A stretch of 34,648 nucleotides of DNA from IMG/VR virus record IMGVR_UViG_3300022221_000374, positions 1-34,648 of that record, one strand, 5' to 3'. Below the pieces are notes generated by a model, which saw only the letters and a program-made list of their open reading frames with translations, was not told the DNA's origin and made no database searches. Position 1 is the stretch's first letter, and every line of letters begins with the position of its first letter. The stretch comes from a virus. Of this stretch, positions 21,693-30,772 are shown in pieces. The position numbers and the translations under genes are program-made.

Positions 21693-24600
21693 GAAAGTAT
21701 TGGAGAAGGCTAGTGTTAGCTGTAATTCTAGTGTTCGTAGTTGCTAGTGGCCTGTTTCTCGGCGGCATTCCTCCAGTCGTAATTCCGCCTACGCCGCCCG
21801 TTGGAGGCATTTATTCAACTGACTTGTACGTTAATGCTTTCAACGTAGAGACGGGGAGAGATGGCTGGCAACGTGTGGGAGCTTCGCCTTGGATAGACGC
21901 TGAAGACTATAGCACAAATTACATTTATTCAACCGTCAATCTTGAGAAGATAGGAAATTTTACATTCCCAAACATGCCTGGAGACGCTGCAAGTGTCATA
22001 AATGCTACTCTATACGCTAAAATCAAAACCGTAGCTGGCGCCATTAGACTTGAAATTATGTTATGGAACGGTTCTTGGCGAACAGGAATATACGCCGGAA
22101 CAAATAACGAGCTTGTATGGGTTTCCACGAATGTTACAGCAATTTTGGATACAATTATTGAAGTCAACAACGCTGAAATCTATATAATTGCCTCAAACGC
22201 AGCGGCAACCTATAATGACATAGTTGACTGCGTATATCTGAAAGTGTACTATAACGTCAATGAGCCTCCCGAATGCACTTACTATGAAGTTTCGCCAAAG
22301 CACATTGGAAAAGTCTGCAATTTCACTTTTAACTGGACGTCTGGCACTGGATTAGAATATGTGATTTTCAGCTGGGATAGCGGAACTGGCTCTATGCAGA
22401 ATGATACAGCGTTTGACCCTTGGGACGGTTCACCATCTACCGGTCAAGTAACCATAACAAAATTGCTGCCAATGCAGCTGCTAGTCATAAAATATCAATG
22501 TTATGCCAATGACACAACTGGCTGGGGAGACAGTGGCTTACTGAATTTCACTAGCATAACGGAAATTGAGTTAGAAACGCAGACGCTCAATGCAACGTCA
22601 TACAACAATTATTCGATTCCTACTGTTTGGGTTCCTATCTACATGGATAAAACTTTTCTAGCGCAAGCGCCCGGCGCGTGGGTTGATTGTTTTAACGCAA
22701 GTGCTGAAGGCTATTACCGATGGATAAAACTGACTGACATTGACGCTGAGTACAATTACGTCAAAGGGTATGAAATCCAAGTTATCGCCTCTGCTGTATG
22801 GAAAAACTGCACAGCTGTCTATTCTTCATGTGGAGGCGAAAATCAAACACATTTTATTGACGGTAACACGACAACTTATTGGTATCATAGCTCGACACAT
22901 AACCACGAAATTATAGTTGATATTGGCGAAAGCGTCAGAACGTATGGCCTTCACATATTTATGGAAAATCAAGGTGATTGGGTTGGAGTTGACGTTTATG
23001 GCGCGCCGGAGCAAGGATGGTATGTCAACGGAACATCGCCTTATGTGAATGCTTCGGACTACCCGGCAAATTACATCTACCAAAATAGAACAAACCAAAT
23101 TTCAGCGATAGTCAATTTTCAAAGCACAAGTTACATTTCGGTTAAGCAAGCTACTTTATTTGCTAACATAAGCATTTCTGACACTGGCAAAAAGATTGAA
23201 GCTCAGTATGAAAATAGAAGTGAATGGATAGTAATCCAGCTTAACGTCACTCAAGCGAACACATGGACCCTAGTAAACACAACCATAGAAGCTAATTTCA
23301 CTGAAAATTGGTTGATCTACTCACTTAATGTTAGATTTAGGACTATTGGAGGGGACGCAACTTTTAGAGTTGACGAAACATATCTAGTCATTCAAGTCGT
23401 CAACATGACTGGTATTGAAACAGCATTTTCTTCAGCAACTACAGGTCGCAATGCGATTCATTATCAAACAGACGTTATTAACGCGATGTTCTTCGGCTTC
23501 CTGGATACGAATGCGAAATGGTATAAAATAATCGCTTTTAACTTGCTAACTTTGGAATGGACTAACACGTCAGACATTGCCGATGCCGGAGCATGGGGAG
23601 ATGACCCTCACTGGGCTCCGACAACTGGAGCTTTGCCAAATGGTAGCATAGCCGTCTTTTATGGCTACATGTCAAAACTCAAGTATCGAGTAACTACTTA
23701 CTCAGCTAAAGAAGAAGCTAATCTAACGAAACTGATCTCAAATTGGAATGCTGAAACAAACATAACTGCGTCAAATTTGGTTGGTTACCCAGACGCAATA
23801 ACACTATCAAACAAAACCCTGATTTTCTGTAGAGAAGGCGGCTCATCAGATGGAGACACATTCCAATATACTTACGAAAATAACGCATGGTCAACAAAGA
23901 ATCTCACATATTTCGTGCAAAAGGACTCTGAAGATCTATATTTCTGCGTTTATGGAGCACCCACAAAAATTAATGACACAAAAATCTACTACACTTACTC
24001 AAGAAACGCTAACGCAACCGGGAGAGATCACGTTTATCTTATAGTCAGCCTTGACGGAGGCTTAACATGGAAGCATTGGAATGGCACAACTTTAACCACA
24101 CCCATTGAAGGTGAAACAGCAAAAGTCTTGAATCAGACAACAATATGCAATTATGCTGATAACCGCCTTTCAGTTTGGGACGACGAAAACAACAAGACAA
24201 ACATTCTTTATTCATACTGCGCTAACGGCTTTCCATATTGGTATCCCATGAACGGCTCAGAATTTCGCTTGGCAATAGCCCTAGCAAATGACACTGTGCC
24301 AAACGCTATAGAATGGACTAATCAGACGTTGAAAGATGAAGACGGTCAAGATTTGATGGGTCAAACATGTGCATTCTATGACAATAAACTTAACAAGACA
24401 ACGTTATGGGTTGGTCCATTTCATCATGCCTTCCAATATCCAACTAAGTATTTCCGTGTTAACGGAAGCGATTTTACATTCTGGAAATATTACGTTTATA
24501 CGGAAGCAAAAACGCCACTAAGCTCTATCTATCCGATTCTTGATTATACAGCGCCGTTTGAGGCTAGAGGAGAGAAATACATACGTGGAATTTGTGGTTA

Positions 24601-25630
24601 TGAAGACGAATTGCCTTATCAGATGTGGGCTAACAAAACATGGCTTTTCAAATTCACAGCAACAAGAGACGAAACGGTCACGTCTATCGCGTTAAGAATC
24701 TACAATAATGGAACCACTGACGAAGAAATACCTTATTGGGTTGTTATCTACAATGAGACTGAACATATTTTAGCCAAAGGATATGAGCAATCATTAATGG
24801 GAGTTAAAGATGCGCCTCCATTCGATTGGTGGCAATTTACTTCGCTCAATCAGACCGTTAATGTGACTAAAGGCACGAAGTATTGGGTTGGCGTAATCGG
24901 AATGGACGACAATAACTTTATCTTCTATGACAACGTGACTAACGGCTGCTTCAATGGCACAGCTGTCTACATAAACAACTTGGCACAGCCAGACTACTTA
25001 GGAGACAATGGAGACCGCGTTTATTACAACCGTACAGCCAGCATTTACGTGTCTGCTAGCAAGGCAGTTTTCTACGGTTTATGGTATGAACCAATTTCTC
25101 TAATTAATGGACCTTACGGAGCCCAAGCTGATGTTGAAACTACACTATATTGCAAATGGGCAGACCCAAGCGGCTTAAGCCATAGCGAATTATGGACTAA
25201 CAATACAGGTCCATGGGCGCTCGTTGAAACAATAAGTCTCGGAAATGAAACGACAACTTGGCACAATAAGACAATTACAATAAATTCTTCTGCAACATGT
25301 GTATTATTCGAGTTTCGGGCAAATTGTTCAACAGGAAAATGGGGAACAACCGGAATCAAAACCTTGATGACTTATACGCCTCTGGATGTTGGATGGACGT
25401 CTTTTGCTCCGTGGGACCTTGATGTAGGAAAAACTCTCGGTCAAGTTAATGCTAGCTTAAATTTTGACAATATTGATTGGAAGTATATTGGAGTCCAGTA
25501 TCCAAATGGCTCTCAACCCTACGTCTTCGTTAAAGATTACTCGTTAAACGCTGATGTGCAACTAGAAGCAGACGTCACGATATTCATCTTTTCGAATGTG
25601 GCTGATAAGTGGTATCATAATTATGACTGA
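21677..25630 (+). CDS. Large adhesin/receptor-binding protein with F5/8C-like domain
   Basis: A 1317-residue protein with a basic N terminus and one hydrophobic segment (about 13-32), a signal anchor, followed by a proline-rich linker. The rest is beta-rich with very many N-x-S/T sequons. Around residues 360-440, F-I-D-G-N-T-T-T-Y-W-Y-H and I-I-V-D-I-G resemble a discoidin/F5-8C galactose-binding domain. Repeated W-Y-V-N-G/Y-V-N-A-S-D-Y motifs suggest duplicated lectin-like or jelly-roll modules, and a propeller-like region lies in the middle. Being anchored and glycosylated yet in a tail operon, it may be an envelope-facing adhesin or a tail fibre. Function is inferred. Confidence 0.65.
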   Translation: MAETIRKYWRRLVLAVILVFVVASGLFLGGIPPVVIPPTPPVGGIYSTDLYVNAFNVETGRDGWQRVGASPWIDAEDYSTNYIYSTVNLEKIGNFTFPNMPGDAASVINATLYAKIKTVAGAIRLEIMLWNGSWRTGIYAGTNNELVWVSTNVTAILDTIIEVNNAEIYIIASNAAATYNDIVDCVYLKVYYNVNEPPECTYYEVSPKHIGKVCNFTFNWTSGTGLEYVIFSWDSGTGSMQNDTAFDPWDGSPSTGQVTITKLLPMQLLVIKYQCYANDTTGWGDSGLLNFTSITEIELETQTLNATSYNNYSIPTVWVPIYMDKTFLAQAPGAWVDCFNASAEGYYRWIKLTDIDAEYNYVKGYEIQVIASAVWKNCTAVYSSCGGENQTHFIDGNTTTYWYHSSTHNHEIIVDIGESVRTYGLHIFMENQGDWVGVDVYGAPEQGWYVNGTSPYVNASDYPANYIYQNRTNQISAIVNFQSTSYISVKQATLFANISISDTGKKIEAQYENRSEWIVIQLNVTQANTWTLVNTTIEANFTENWLIYSLNVRFRTIGGDATFRVDETYLVIQVVNMTGIETAFSSATTGRNAIHYQTDVINAMFFGFLDTNAKWYKIIAFNLLTLEWTNTSDIADAGAWGDDPHWAPTTGALPNGSIAVFYGYMSKLKYRVTTYSAKEEANLTKLISNWNAETNITASNLVGYPDAITLSNKTLIFCREGGSSDGDTFQYTYENNAWSTKNLTYFVQKDSEDLYFCVYGAPTKINDTKIYYTYSRNANATGRDHVYLIVSLDGGLTWKHWNGTTLTTPIEGETAKVLNQTTICNYADNRLSVWDDENNKTNILYSYCANGFPYWYPMNGSEFRLAIALANDTVPNAIEWTNQTLKDEDGQDLMGQTCAFYDNKLNKTTLWVGPFHHAFQYPTKYFRVNGSDFTFWKYYVYTEAKTPLSSIYPILDYTAPFEARGEKYIRGICGYEDELPYQMWANKTWLFKFTATRDETVTSIALRIYNNGTTDEEIPYWVVIYNETEHILAKGYEQSLMGVKDAPPFDWWQFTSLNQTVNVTKGTKYWVGVIGMDDNNFIFYDNVTNGCFNGTAVYINNLAQPDYLGDNGDRVYYNRTASIYVSASKAVFYGLWYEPISLINGPYGAQADVETTLYCKWADPSGLSHSELWTNNTGPWALVETISLGNETTTWHNKTITINSSATCVLFEFRANCSTGKWGTTGIKTLMTYTPLDVGWTSFAPWDLDVGKTLGQVNASLNFDNIDWKYIGVQYPNGSQPYVFVKDYSLNADVQLEADVTIFIFSNVADKWYHNYD

Positions 25631-26882
25631 CCCATTTGTTGTGCACGGCAAAGCAATAAAAAACGGCGTCCCTCAAAGCGGTTATTCAGTCAAGATCCGC
25701 AATGACACAAAATCTGAGGAACATACGGTAACAACTAACAGCGCTGGAGAATATGGCCATTCGCTAGGCGATATTGACAAATACCCAAACGGATGGAGCG
25801 TCAATGACGTGATTAAAGTCATATTCCTAGATGATAATGTCACAAAGCAATTTACTATCACAAGCGAGGTAGCAGGTCAAGGCGGAAAAGAAGTAATTCT
25901 TACGCTTTATGAAATAATCAAGAATGCTGTTGTGGCTGGGCAGGCTTCTCCTGCTTCGAGGACCACGTTTAATGTTGCGCGTGACGGTATTGTGGAGGCT
26001 CTTGTTGCAGCTTTGAATTTTGAATTAGGCTTACCGGCTGAGGCGATTACAAAATCTAGTAGTCTAGCTGCAATAGAATCTACTTTTAACGTGAGTAAAG
26101 AGAGCGTTGCAGTGGCGTCAGCAACACACCGGGAAGAGCTTTCAATCGTAAAAGAATGTATAGTTCAGTCGCTCTCAACTTTAAGTTTCGAGTTGGGTAT
26201 CCCCATTAATGCAGTTGTTGAGGCTTCTGCCTCAGCTCACATCGAGTCGTTATTCAATATCGCAAAGGAAAATGTAACTCAGGCCTTGGCTTCGCACGTT
26301 GAAGAAACCACGTACAACATTAACAAAGAAGCATTGGCCACTGCCTTTGCTGGAGTGATCATTCAAGTTATTGCGGGGCTTGTGGAAATTTCGAAGGATG
26401 CCATAGTTTCCGCGTCAGCGTTGAATGCGGAAGAGTTGACTTTGAAGGTTTCGAAGGATGCTGCTGTAACATCTGGCTCTTCTAAAGCTTTGGAGTCAAC
26501 GTTTAACATTAACGTGGATGCTGTTACTCAGGTTTTGGCTGATGTTCTTGTGGAGGCTATTCATGGGCTTATCGAAATCTTTCGTCATGCCGTCGTTGAG
26601 GCTCAGGCAAGCACAGCCCTGGAGACTACTTTCAACGTGAATAAGGATGCGGCGGCCCAGGCTACTGCCCAGAAGCAAATTGAGACTACGTTTAATTTGG
26701 CTATGGCTGCTACAGCCAAAACTTTAGAAACTGTTTATTTGGGCATGGGCTTTGAGCATTTCAGAATCATTGCGAGGTCGTTCAGCCAAATTAATGTCTC
26801 TTCTAAGCCCTTTTCCCAAATTAATATCCAAGACAAGCCTTTTAACCAAATCCATGTTAAGATTAAGGATGTGATTAGATGA
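25623..26882 (+). CDS. Repeat-rich tail fibre-like protein
   Basis: A 419-residue protein from the ATG at 25623, which overlaps the end of the adhesin gene. Residues 1-90 form an Ig/CNA-B-like domain (V-H-G-K-A-I-K-N-G-V-P-Q-S-G-Y). About 95-380 is a run of imperfect 20-30 residue repeats built on E-T-T-F-N-V-x-K-D-A-x-x-x-A-x-A, expected to make a long fibre or helical rod. The C terminus has three copies of a P-F-S-Q-I-N-like unit. It resembles tail fibres by composition and position; there is no known family match. Confidence 0.65.
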   Translation: MTDPFVVHGKAIKNGVPQSGYSVKIRNDTKSEEHTVTTNSAGEYGHSLGDIDKYPNGWSVNDVIKVIFLDDNVTKQFTITSEVAGQGGKEVILTLYEIIKNAVVAGQASPASRTTFNVARDGIVEALVAALNFELGLPAEAITKSSSLAAIESTFNVSKESVAVASATHREELSIVKECIVQSLSTLSFELGIPINAVVEASASAHIESLFNIAKENVTQALASHVEETTYNINKEALATAFAGVIIQVIAGLVEISKDAIVSASALNAEELTLKVSKDAAVTSGSSKALESTFNINVDAVTQVLADVLVEAIHGLIEIFRHAVVEAQASTALETTFNVNKDAAAQATAQKQIETTFNLAMAATAKTLETVYLGMGFEHFRIIARSFSQINVSSKPFSQINIQDKPFNQIHVKIKDVIR

Positions 26883-27166
26883 GCAGCTATTTTCAGGGAG
26901 AAACAGTCAGCAAACTGTACGAGTTTACGGACAAGAATAATGCGTATTTCGACCCTGACACGATAAACGTGAAAATCATTAATCCTTCCGGCGGAACTGA
27001 GGCGACTCCGACTTTGACAAAGGTTGACGTGGGAAAACACGAGCTCAACTATGCTCTATCCAGCGATGCAGCACAGGGCATATGGACCATACTCATCGAA
27101 GCAATCAAAGGCAGCTACACCAAAAAGGACACGCGAACCTTCGAAGTCGTTGCTCCACCCGCATAA
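26879..27166 (+). CDS. Small Ig-like structural protein
   Basis: A 95-residue beta-sandwich-like protein. Its ATG overlaps the stop of the fibre gene (ATGA). Alternating strands (Y-F-Q-G-E-T-V-S-K-L-Y-E-F, T-I-N-V-K-I-I-N-P-S, G-I-W-T-I-L-I-E-A) fit an Ig-like or DUF-type tail accessory fold. It probably caps or joins the fibre. It ends the tail-tip operon. Confidence 0.65.
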   Translation: MSSYFQGETVSKLYEFTDKNNAYFDPDTINVKIINPSGGTEATPTLTKVDVGKHELNYALSSDAAQGIWTILIEAIKGSYTKKDTRTFEVVAPPA

Positions 27167-27202
27167 CTACTAGCTTTCAAGTTTTGCAATTGAGGGGCAC
27201 TC

Positions 27203-27443
27203 TTAACTTACTAGGGATGAAGCTGCACCAAAAAATCTGTCGATTTGGACTTTTACTTTCCTCACCGAGAAACCTTCAAAATAAAGGTCTATCACTGTTG
27301 CGGCAACTCCATTTAGTCCTCATCTTTGGGAAGGCTTCTGGCTCGACAAACTTGTGGTTGCATTTCTTGCAGACGTAGAACTGCTTTCCGTTAGTGTGAC
27401 CTTTCTTGACAACGCTTTCGGAATCGCAGTACTTGCATATCAT
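27203..27443 (-). pseudogene. Frameshifted N-terminal fragment of a transposase
   Basis: Reading leftward from the ATG at 27443 gives a zinc ribbon C-K-Y-C ... C-K-K-C, with N-G-K-Q-F-Y-V between. The frame then shifts near 27330, and the next frame continues V-I-D-L-Y-F-E-G-F-S-V-R-K-V-K to a stop at 27203. This is the start of an archaeal IS6-like DDE transposase; the catalytic DDE domain is gone. It shows that insertion-sequence activity shaped this boundary between tail genes and the methyltransferase cargo. No terminal repeats are recognised. Confidence 0.6.
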
Positions 27444-27457
27444 TGGGCTATCCTCTA

Positions 27458-27476
27458 CGATATATAGGATATATCG
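27458..27476. promoter_or_regulatory. Perfect palindrome upstream of the methyltransferase module
   Basis: CGATATAT-AGG-ATATATCG has 8-bp arms and a three-base spacer. It lies between the transposase remnant and the winged-helix gene. It may be a promoter of the transposase remnant or an operator for the winged-helix regulator. Confidence 0.45.
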
Positions 27477-27559
27477 CCAATTACAAACCTATCGCTGCTT
27501 TTGGTACTTAAGCGTTGCTTTCATGATACGCAAGCGTCTACATACAGATAAGTTCCAGC

Positions 27560-27590
27560 TTATATACTTAAAAGTCCATATACGGATATG
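27560..27590 (+). promoter_or_regulatory. Promoter of the restriction-modification module
   Basis: TTATATACTT (about 27560-27569) is positioned 24-33 bases before the ATG at 27593, implying a leaderless transcript. A CATAT-ACGG-ATATG inverted repeat (27577-27590) covers the predicted start site. Confidence 0.5.
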
Positions 27591-27592
27591 TA

Positions 27593-27850
27593 ATGGTTAG
27601 AATACCAACACTTAAAAGCATACTCAGAGTCGAGAAGGTTTTGAGGGAAGCAAAGGTTCCCTTAACGAAAGAAAAAATCAAAAGCCGTCTTCCCGCAAAA
27701 ATGCCACACTCTACCCTCAACCTAATACTCGATTATCTGAAAGCAAGCAGAAAGATTGTGCAAACACAGAGTGGAATAAGCTGGGTGTTCGACGGAGGAA
27801 AACAGGAGAAGAAGATAATCGAAGAACTGGAGAAGAGGATGGAATTATAG
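27593..27850 (+). CDS. Small winged-helix regulator (control-protein-like)
   Basis: An 85-residue protein: a helix with L-R-V-E-K-V-L-R-E-A, T-K-E-K-I-K-S-R-L, recognition helix S-T-L-N-L-I-L-D-Y-L, a wing (I-S-W-V-F-D-G-G) and a short charged tail. It probably binds DNA as a dimer. It is the first gene of the methyltransferase operon, one base before the next start. By analogy with control proteins of restriction-modification systems it may time expression, but it does not look like the HTH-type C proteins, so this is inference. Confidence 0.65.
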   Translation: MVRIPTLKSILRVEKVLREAKVPLTKEKIKSRLPAKMPHSTLNLILDYLKASRKIVQTQSGISWVFDGGKQEKKIIEELEKRMEL

Positions 27851-27851
27851 T

Positions 27852-29666
27852 ATGGTTCGAAATCAACTAAGAGCCATTTCCAGTGGAAAGTGCATTACTT
27901 CTACTGAAAACTTAAATGAAAAGAGAACGGCATCCTACGCAGAGATGCTGATTCACAAAAACGGTGCAGTATACACTCCTGAAAAACTAGCTCAATACCT
28001 AGCCCAAAAGACTGTTCAATACGTTAGCCAAGACCTGGCATTTCAAAGCTCCCAGCATTTTTCAGTGATTGACAACGCTGTAGGCGATGGTGTACTCTTA
28101 AGCTCTATGGTCTATGCACTCCGCTCCAGCGAGAAGAGAATGCGAATCACTTTATGCGGTGTAGATATTGATCGTAAAGCCATTGAAACTAGCAAGAAAA
28201 AGCTAGAGTCCCTAGATGCCATAGACAATGTGGTTTTGATAAATACAAATTCACTAGTTCCTTTTGGCAAGAAAGATCTGCTACAAGGCTGGAAAAGGAT
28301 ATTTAAAAAGGCATCAGTCAATGGAGGTTTTGATGGTTTAATAGATAATCCTCCTTGGGGTGCCGACATCTCCGAATACAAAGACAAAATTGATCCAAGA
28401 TATTTCTCTGCTATGCAAGGCCAGTTTGACTCTTTCGAACTATTCATAGAATTGGCATTACACGTCGTAAAGAAAGGCGGGTATTTTGCATTCATAGTTC
28501 CCGATTCCATTCTCAATCACAACAAAAGCATCATTAGGAAAAGGCTCCTAGACAACACAGAAATCAAGTTTATTGCACGACTAGGCGAAAAGATATTCCC
28601 CAAAATAAATCGTGCATGCGTCTTAATCATATGTAAGAATGGGCCGCCATCAAGTGCAAACATGGTTGACTGCTTTAGGCTACCCAAACACGACCGAATG
28701 ATGATTCTGCAAGGAACCCTGACCTTTGCTGACGCAGAATTTAAGAATGCTCATAAAGTTCCACAAATACGCTTTGCCAATAATCAATTTTACCAATTTG
28801 ATATTGACCTCAGAGAAAGTGAAACAGCTGTTCTTCAAAAACTCCACAATGGACTAGGAACGCTTGGAGACGCACTCTCAAGCCATCGTGGAGTAGAGCT
28901 GAGTAGTTCAGGAATGGTCTGCAGGTGCCCAAACTGTGGTTCATGGGCACCACTTTCTGAAGGCTTTTCAGTAAAATGCCGCAGCTGCGGACGTGCATAC
29001 AATCCTCAATTGGCAGAAAAAACGAACATAGTGTTCCGTGAGCATGTACCTAATTCCCTTCCTCTCATTACTGGAAGCGACTTGAAGCGATACGTCGGCA
29101 ATCCGTCAAGATGGATTAAGACTGACAAAAAAGGCATCAACTACAAGCCTAAAAGCCTCTATGACGCGCCAAAAATACTGGTAAGAAAAACGGGAGTAGG
29201 ATTAACCGCTACGCTTGACTATAGCTCCTCATACACTACACAGGTGGTTTACATTTTTCGTACAAAGAGCCCATCTTGGCCCGACTTGGAGTTCTTTATA
29301 GCTCTCATCAACTCAAGGGCATACTATTTCTATTTATCAAAGTCGTTTGGAGAGCTAGAATGGCGATCTCACCCGTATCTTACGCAATCGCAAATTTTGA
29401 GTTTACCTATTCCAAACTTGGATTCCAAAAGAAACAAAAAGATTGCAAAAAAGATTATTTCTCTGATTAGACCAATACTAAAAGAGGGCAGAAAACCATC
29501 CACAACGGTTGACCTTGAAGTGGAGCGGCTTATAGGAAAAGCTTTTTCTCTTACGAAAAACGACTACAAGATTATCCTGAATGCTATTGACGAGTCCGAT
29601 GAACTACTGCCGATTTTAGACCTCAAAAGCTTAGGTGCAGAAGAACTTTTGAAAACTATTGATTGA
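27852..29666 (+). CDS. N6-adenine DNA methyltransferase (gamma-type) with zinc ribbon
   Basis: A 604-residue DNA methyltransferase. The SAM-binding motif lies at 72-80 (V-I-D-N-A-V-G-D-G) and the catalytic N166-P-P-W at 166-169, as in N6-adenine enzymes of the Type I/Type IIG/Eco57I-like sort. After the catalytic domain, a rubredoxin-like cysteine cluster (C357, C359, C362, C376, C379) is inserted before the target-recognition region (about 390-560). There is no obvious nuclease motif at the N terminus, so this is a stand-alone methyltransferase that would protect DNA in a restriction system. The stop overlaps the upstream-most start of the next gene. Confidence 0.85.
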   Translation: MVRNQLRAISSGKCITSTENLNEKRTASYAEMLIHKNGAVYTPEKLAQYLAQKTVQYVSQDLAFQSSQHFSVIDNAVGDGVLLSSMVYALRSSEKRMRITLCGVDIDRKAIETSKKKLESLDAIDNVVLINTNSLVPFGKKDLLQGWKRIFKKASVNGGFDGLIDNPPWGADISEYKDKIDPRYFSAMQGQFDSFELFIELALHVVKKGGYFAFIVPDSILNHNKSIIRKRLLDNTEIKFIARLGEKIFPKINRACVLIICKNGPPSSANMVDCFRLPKHDRMMILQGTLTFADAEFKNAHKVPQIRFANNQFYQFDIDLRESETAVLQKLHNGLGTLGDALSSHRGVELSSSGMVCRCPNCGSWAPLSEGFSVKCRSCGRAYNPQLAEKTNIVFREHVPNSLPLITGSDLKRYVGNPSRWIKTDKKGINYKPKSLYDAPKILVRKTGVGLTATLDYSSSYTTQVVYIFRTKSPSWPDLEFFIALINSRAYYFYLSKSFGELEWRSHPYLTQSQILSLPIPNLDSKRNKKIAKKIISLIRPILKEGRKPSTTVDLEVERLIGKAFSLTKNDYKIILNAIDESDELLPILDLKSLGAEELLKTID

Positions 29667-29677
29667 GGGGAGGACCA

Positions 29678-30772
29678 TTGGGTCAGAGATACATTGGTGC
29701 TAAGACCCGCGTTGTTGATGAGATTCTTAGGTACATAAAGAAAGTCGTTCCGGCAGGCGGTACAGTTGCAGATTTGATGTGTGGCAACGGTTCAGTTTCA
29801 TTAAAGCTGAGAAAGAGTGGTTACAAAGTAATTGCTGTTGATGTCTTATGTCAAGCTTATCACATAACGAGAACCAAAGTTCTCTTGCAGGACCCGCCTC
29901 CTTTCTGTGGTGCAAAGAGATATTTCAAAGGAGATGGTCAACTTCTTTTGGCGGAGTTGTCAGGATATGGCATGATTGTTCAAACATTAAACAATCTGTT
30001 ACCAGTGGAAGGGTATTTTTGGAGAGAGTTTAGTCCAGAGGGCAAACCTAGTAACGGTTCAACACCGAGAAAATACTTTAGTGCTGAAAATGCAAAGAAA
30101 ATAGATGCAGTGAGAGCGTTTATCAAGAAACTGGTGGAAGAAAAGGCAATCACAGACATTGAATATTCATTGTTAATTCACGATCTGATTATGGCGTCAA
30201 ATAATATAGCGAATATCGCTGGTACCTATGGTCATTATCTATCAAAGTTCGTTCCCAGGGCACTTCAGCCTATTGAGTTCATCTCTACAAAATTTGAGCG
30301 GGGAGGGCTCTTGGAAGGTCACAAGATTATGAATGGATACGCTGAGAAACTGGCACCTATAATCGAAGCAGATTTATGTTATATTGACCCGCCCTACAAA
30401 AAAAGACAGTACGCCGCAAACTATCATATACCTGAAACTATTGCTAGAGGAGATGAACCTGAAGCACAAGGAAAAAGTGGACTGAGACCTTGGCTTGATC
30501 AATACTCTGACTTCTGCTCCAAGCGGAAGATACGAAGTGCCTTTGAAACAATAATCGCCAACGCTAAATCTAGTCGCTTTCTTGTGAGTTACAGTTCTGA
30601 AGGATTGTTATCACGGAAAGAGATGGTTGATGCATTCTCCAAGTTCGGAGACGTTGCAGTGACGGAATTTCCCATCAAGCGATTCAAGAGTCGAAATGAA
30701 CATGCGAGCGAGAAGGTAATGGAGTACCTGTTTTATCTGCAACGCGAGCCTATTGTGCAAATTCCCGAATGA
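29678..30772 (+). CDS. D12-class (Dam-like) adenine DNA methyltransferase
   Basis: A 364-residue D12-class N6-adenine methyltransferase. The N-terminal R-Y-I-G-A-K-T motif X, D32-L-M-C-G-N-G (motif I) and D237-P-P-Y with K-K-R-Q-Y-A-A-N-Y after it are diagnostic. I chose the TTG at 29678, which follows GGGGAGG (29667-29673) and starts with the usual M-G-Q-R-Y-I-G-A-K. A TTG at 29663 would add five residues. It overlaps the convergent HNH gene by 23 bases. With the preceding methyltransferase it may protect one site with two enzymes, or two sites. Confidence 0.85.
   Translation: MGQRYIGAKTRVVDEILRYIKKVVPAGGTVADLMCGNGSVSLKLRKSGYKVIAVDVLCQAYHITRTKVLLQDPPPFCGAKRYFKGDGQLLLAELSGYGMIVQTLNNLLPVEGYFWREFSPEGKPSNGSTPRKYFSAENAKKIDAVRAFIKKLVEEKAITDIEYSLLIHDLIMASNNIANIAGTYGHYLSKFVPRALQPIEFISTKFERGGLLEGHKIMNGYAEKLAPIIEADLCYIDPPYKKRQYAANYHIPETIARGDEPEAQGKSGLRPWLDQYSDFCSKRKIRSAFETIIANAKSSRFLVSYSSEGLLSRKEMVDAFSKFGDVAVTEFPIKRFKSRNEHASEKVMEYLFYLQREPIVQIPE

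Noticed and set aside
26760-26860. A diversity-generating retroelement target in the fibre C terminus
   Set aside because: The repeats are short protein-level repeats; no reverse transcriptase gene or template repeat is seen in the window.
27406-27600. A rightward 64-codon frame over the promoter of the methyltransferase operon
   Set aside because: It overlaps palindromes and a TATA element, has no ribosome-binding site and its product is not domain-like. The minus strand carries the transposase remnant.
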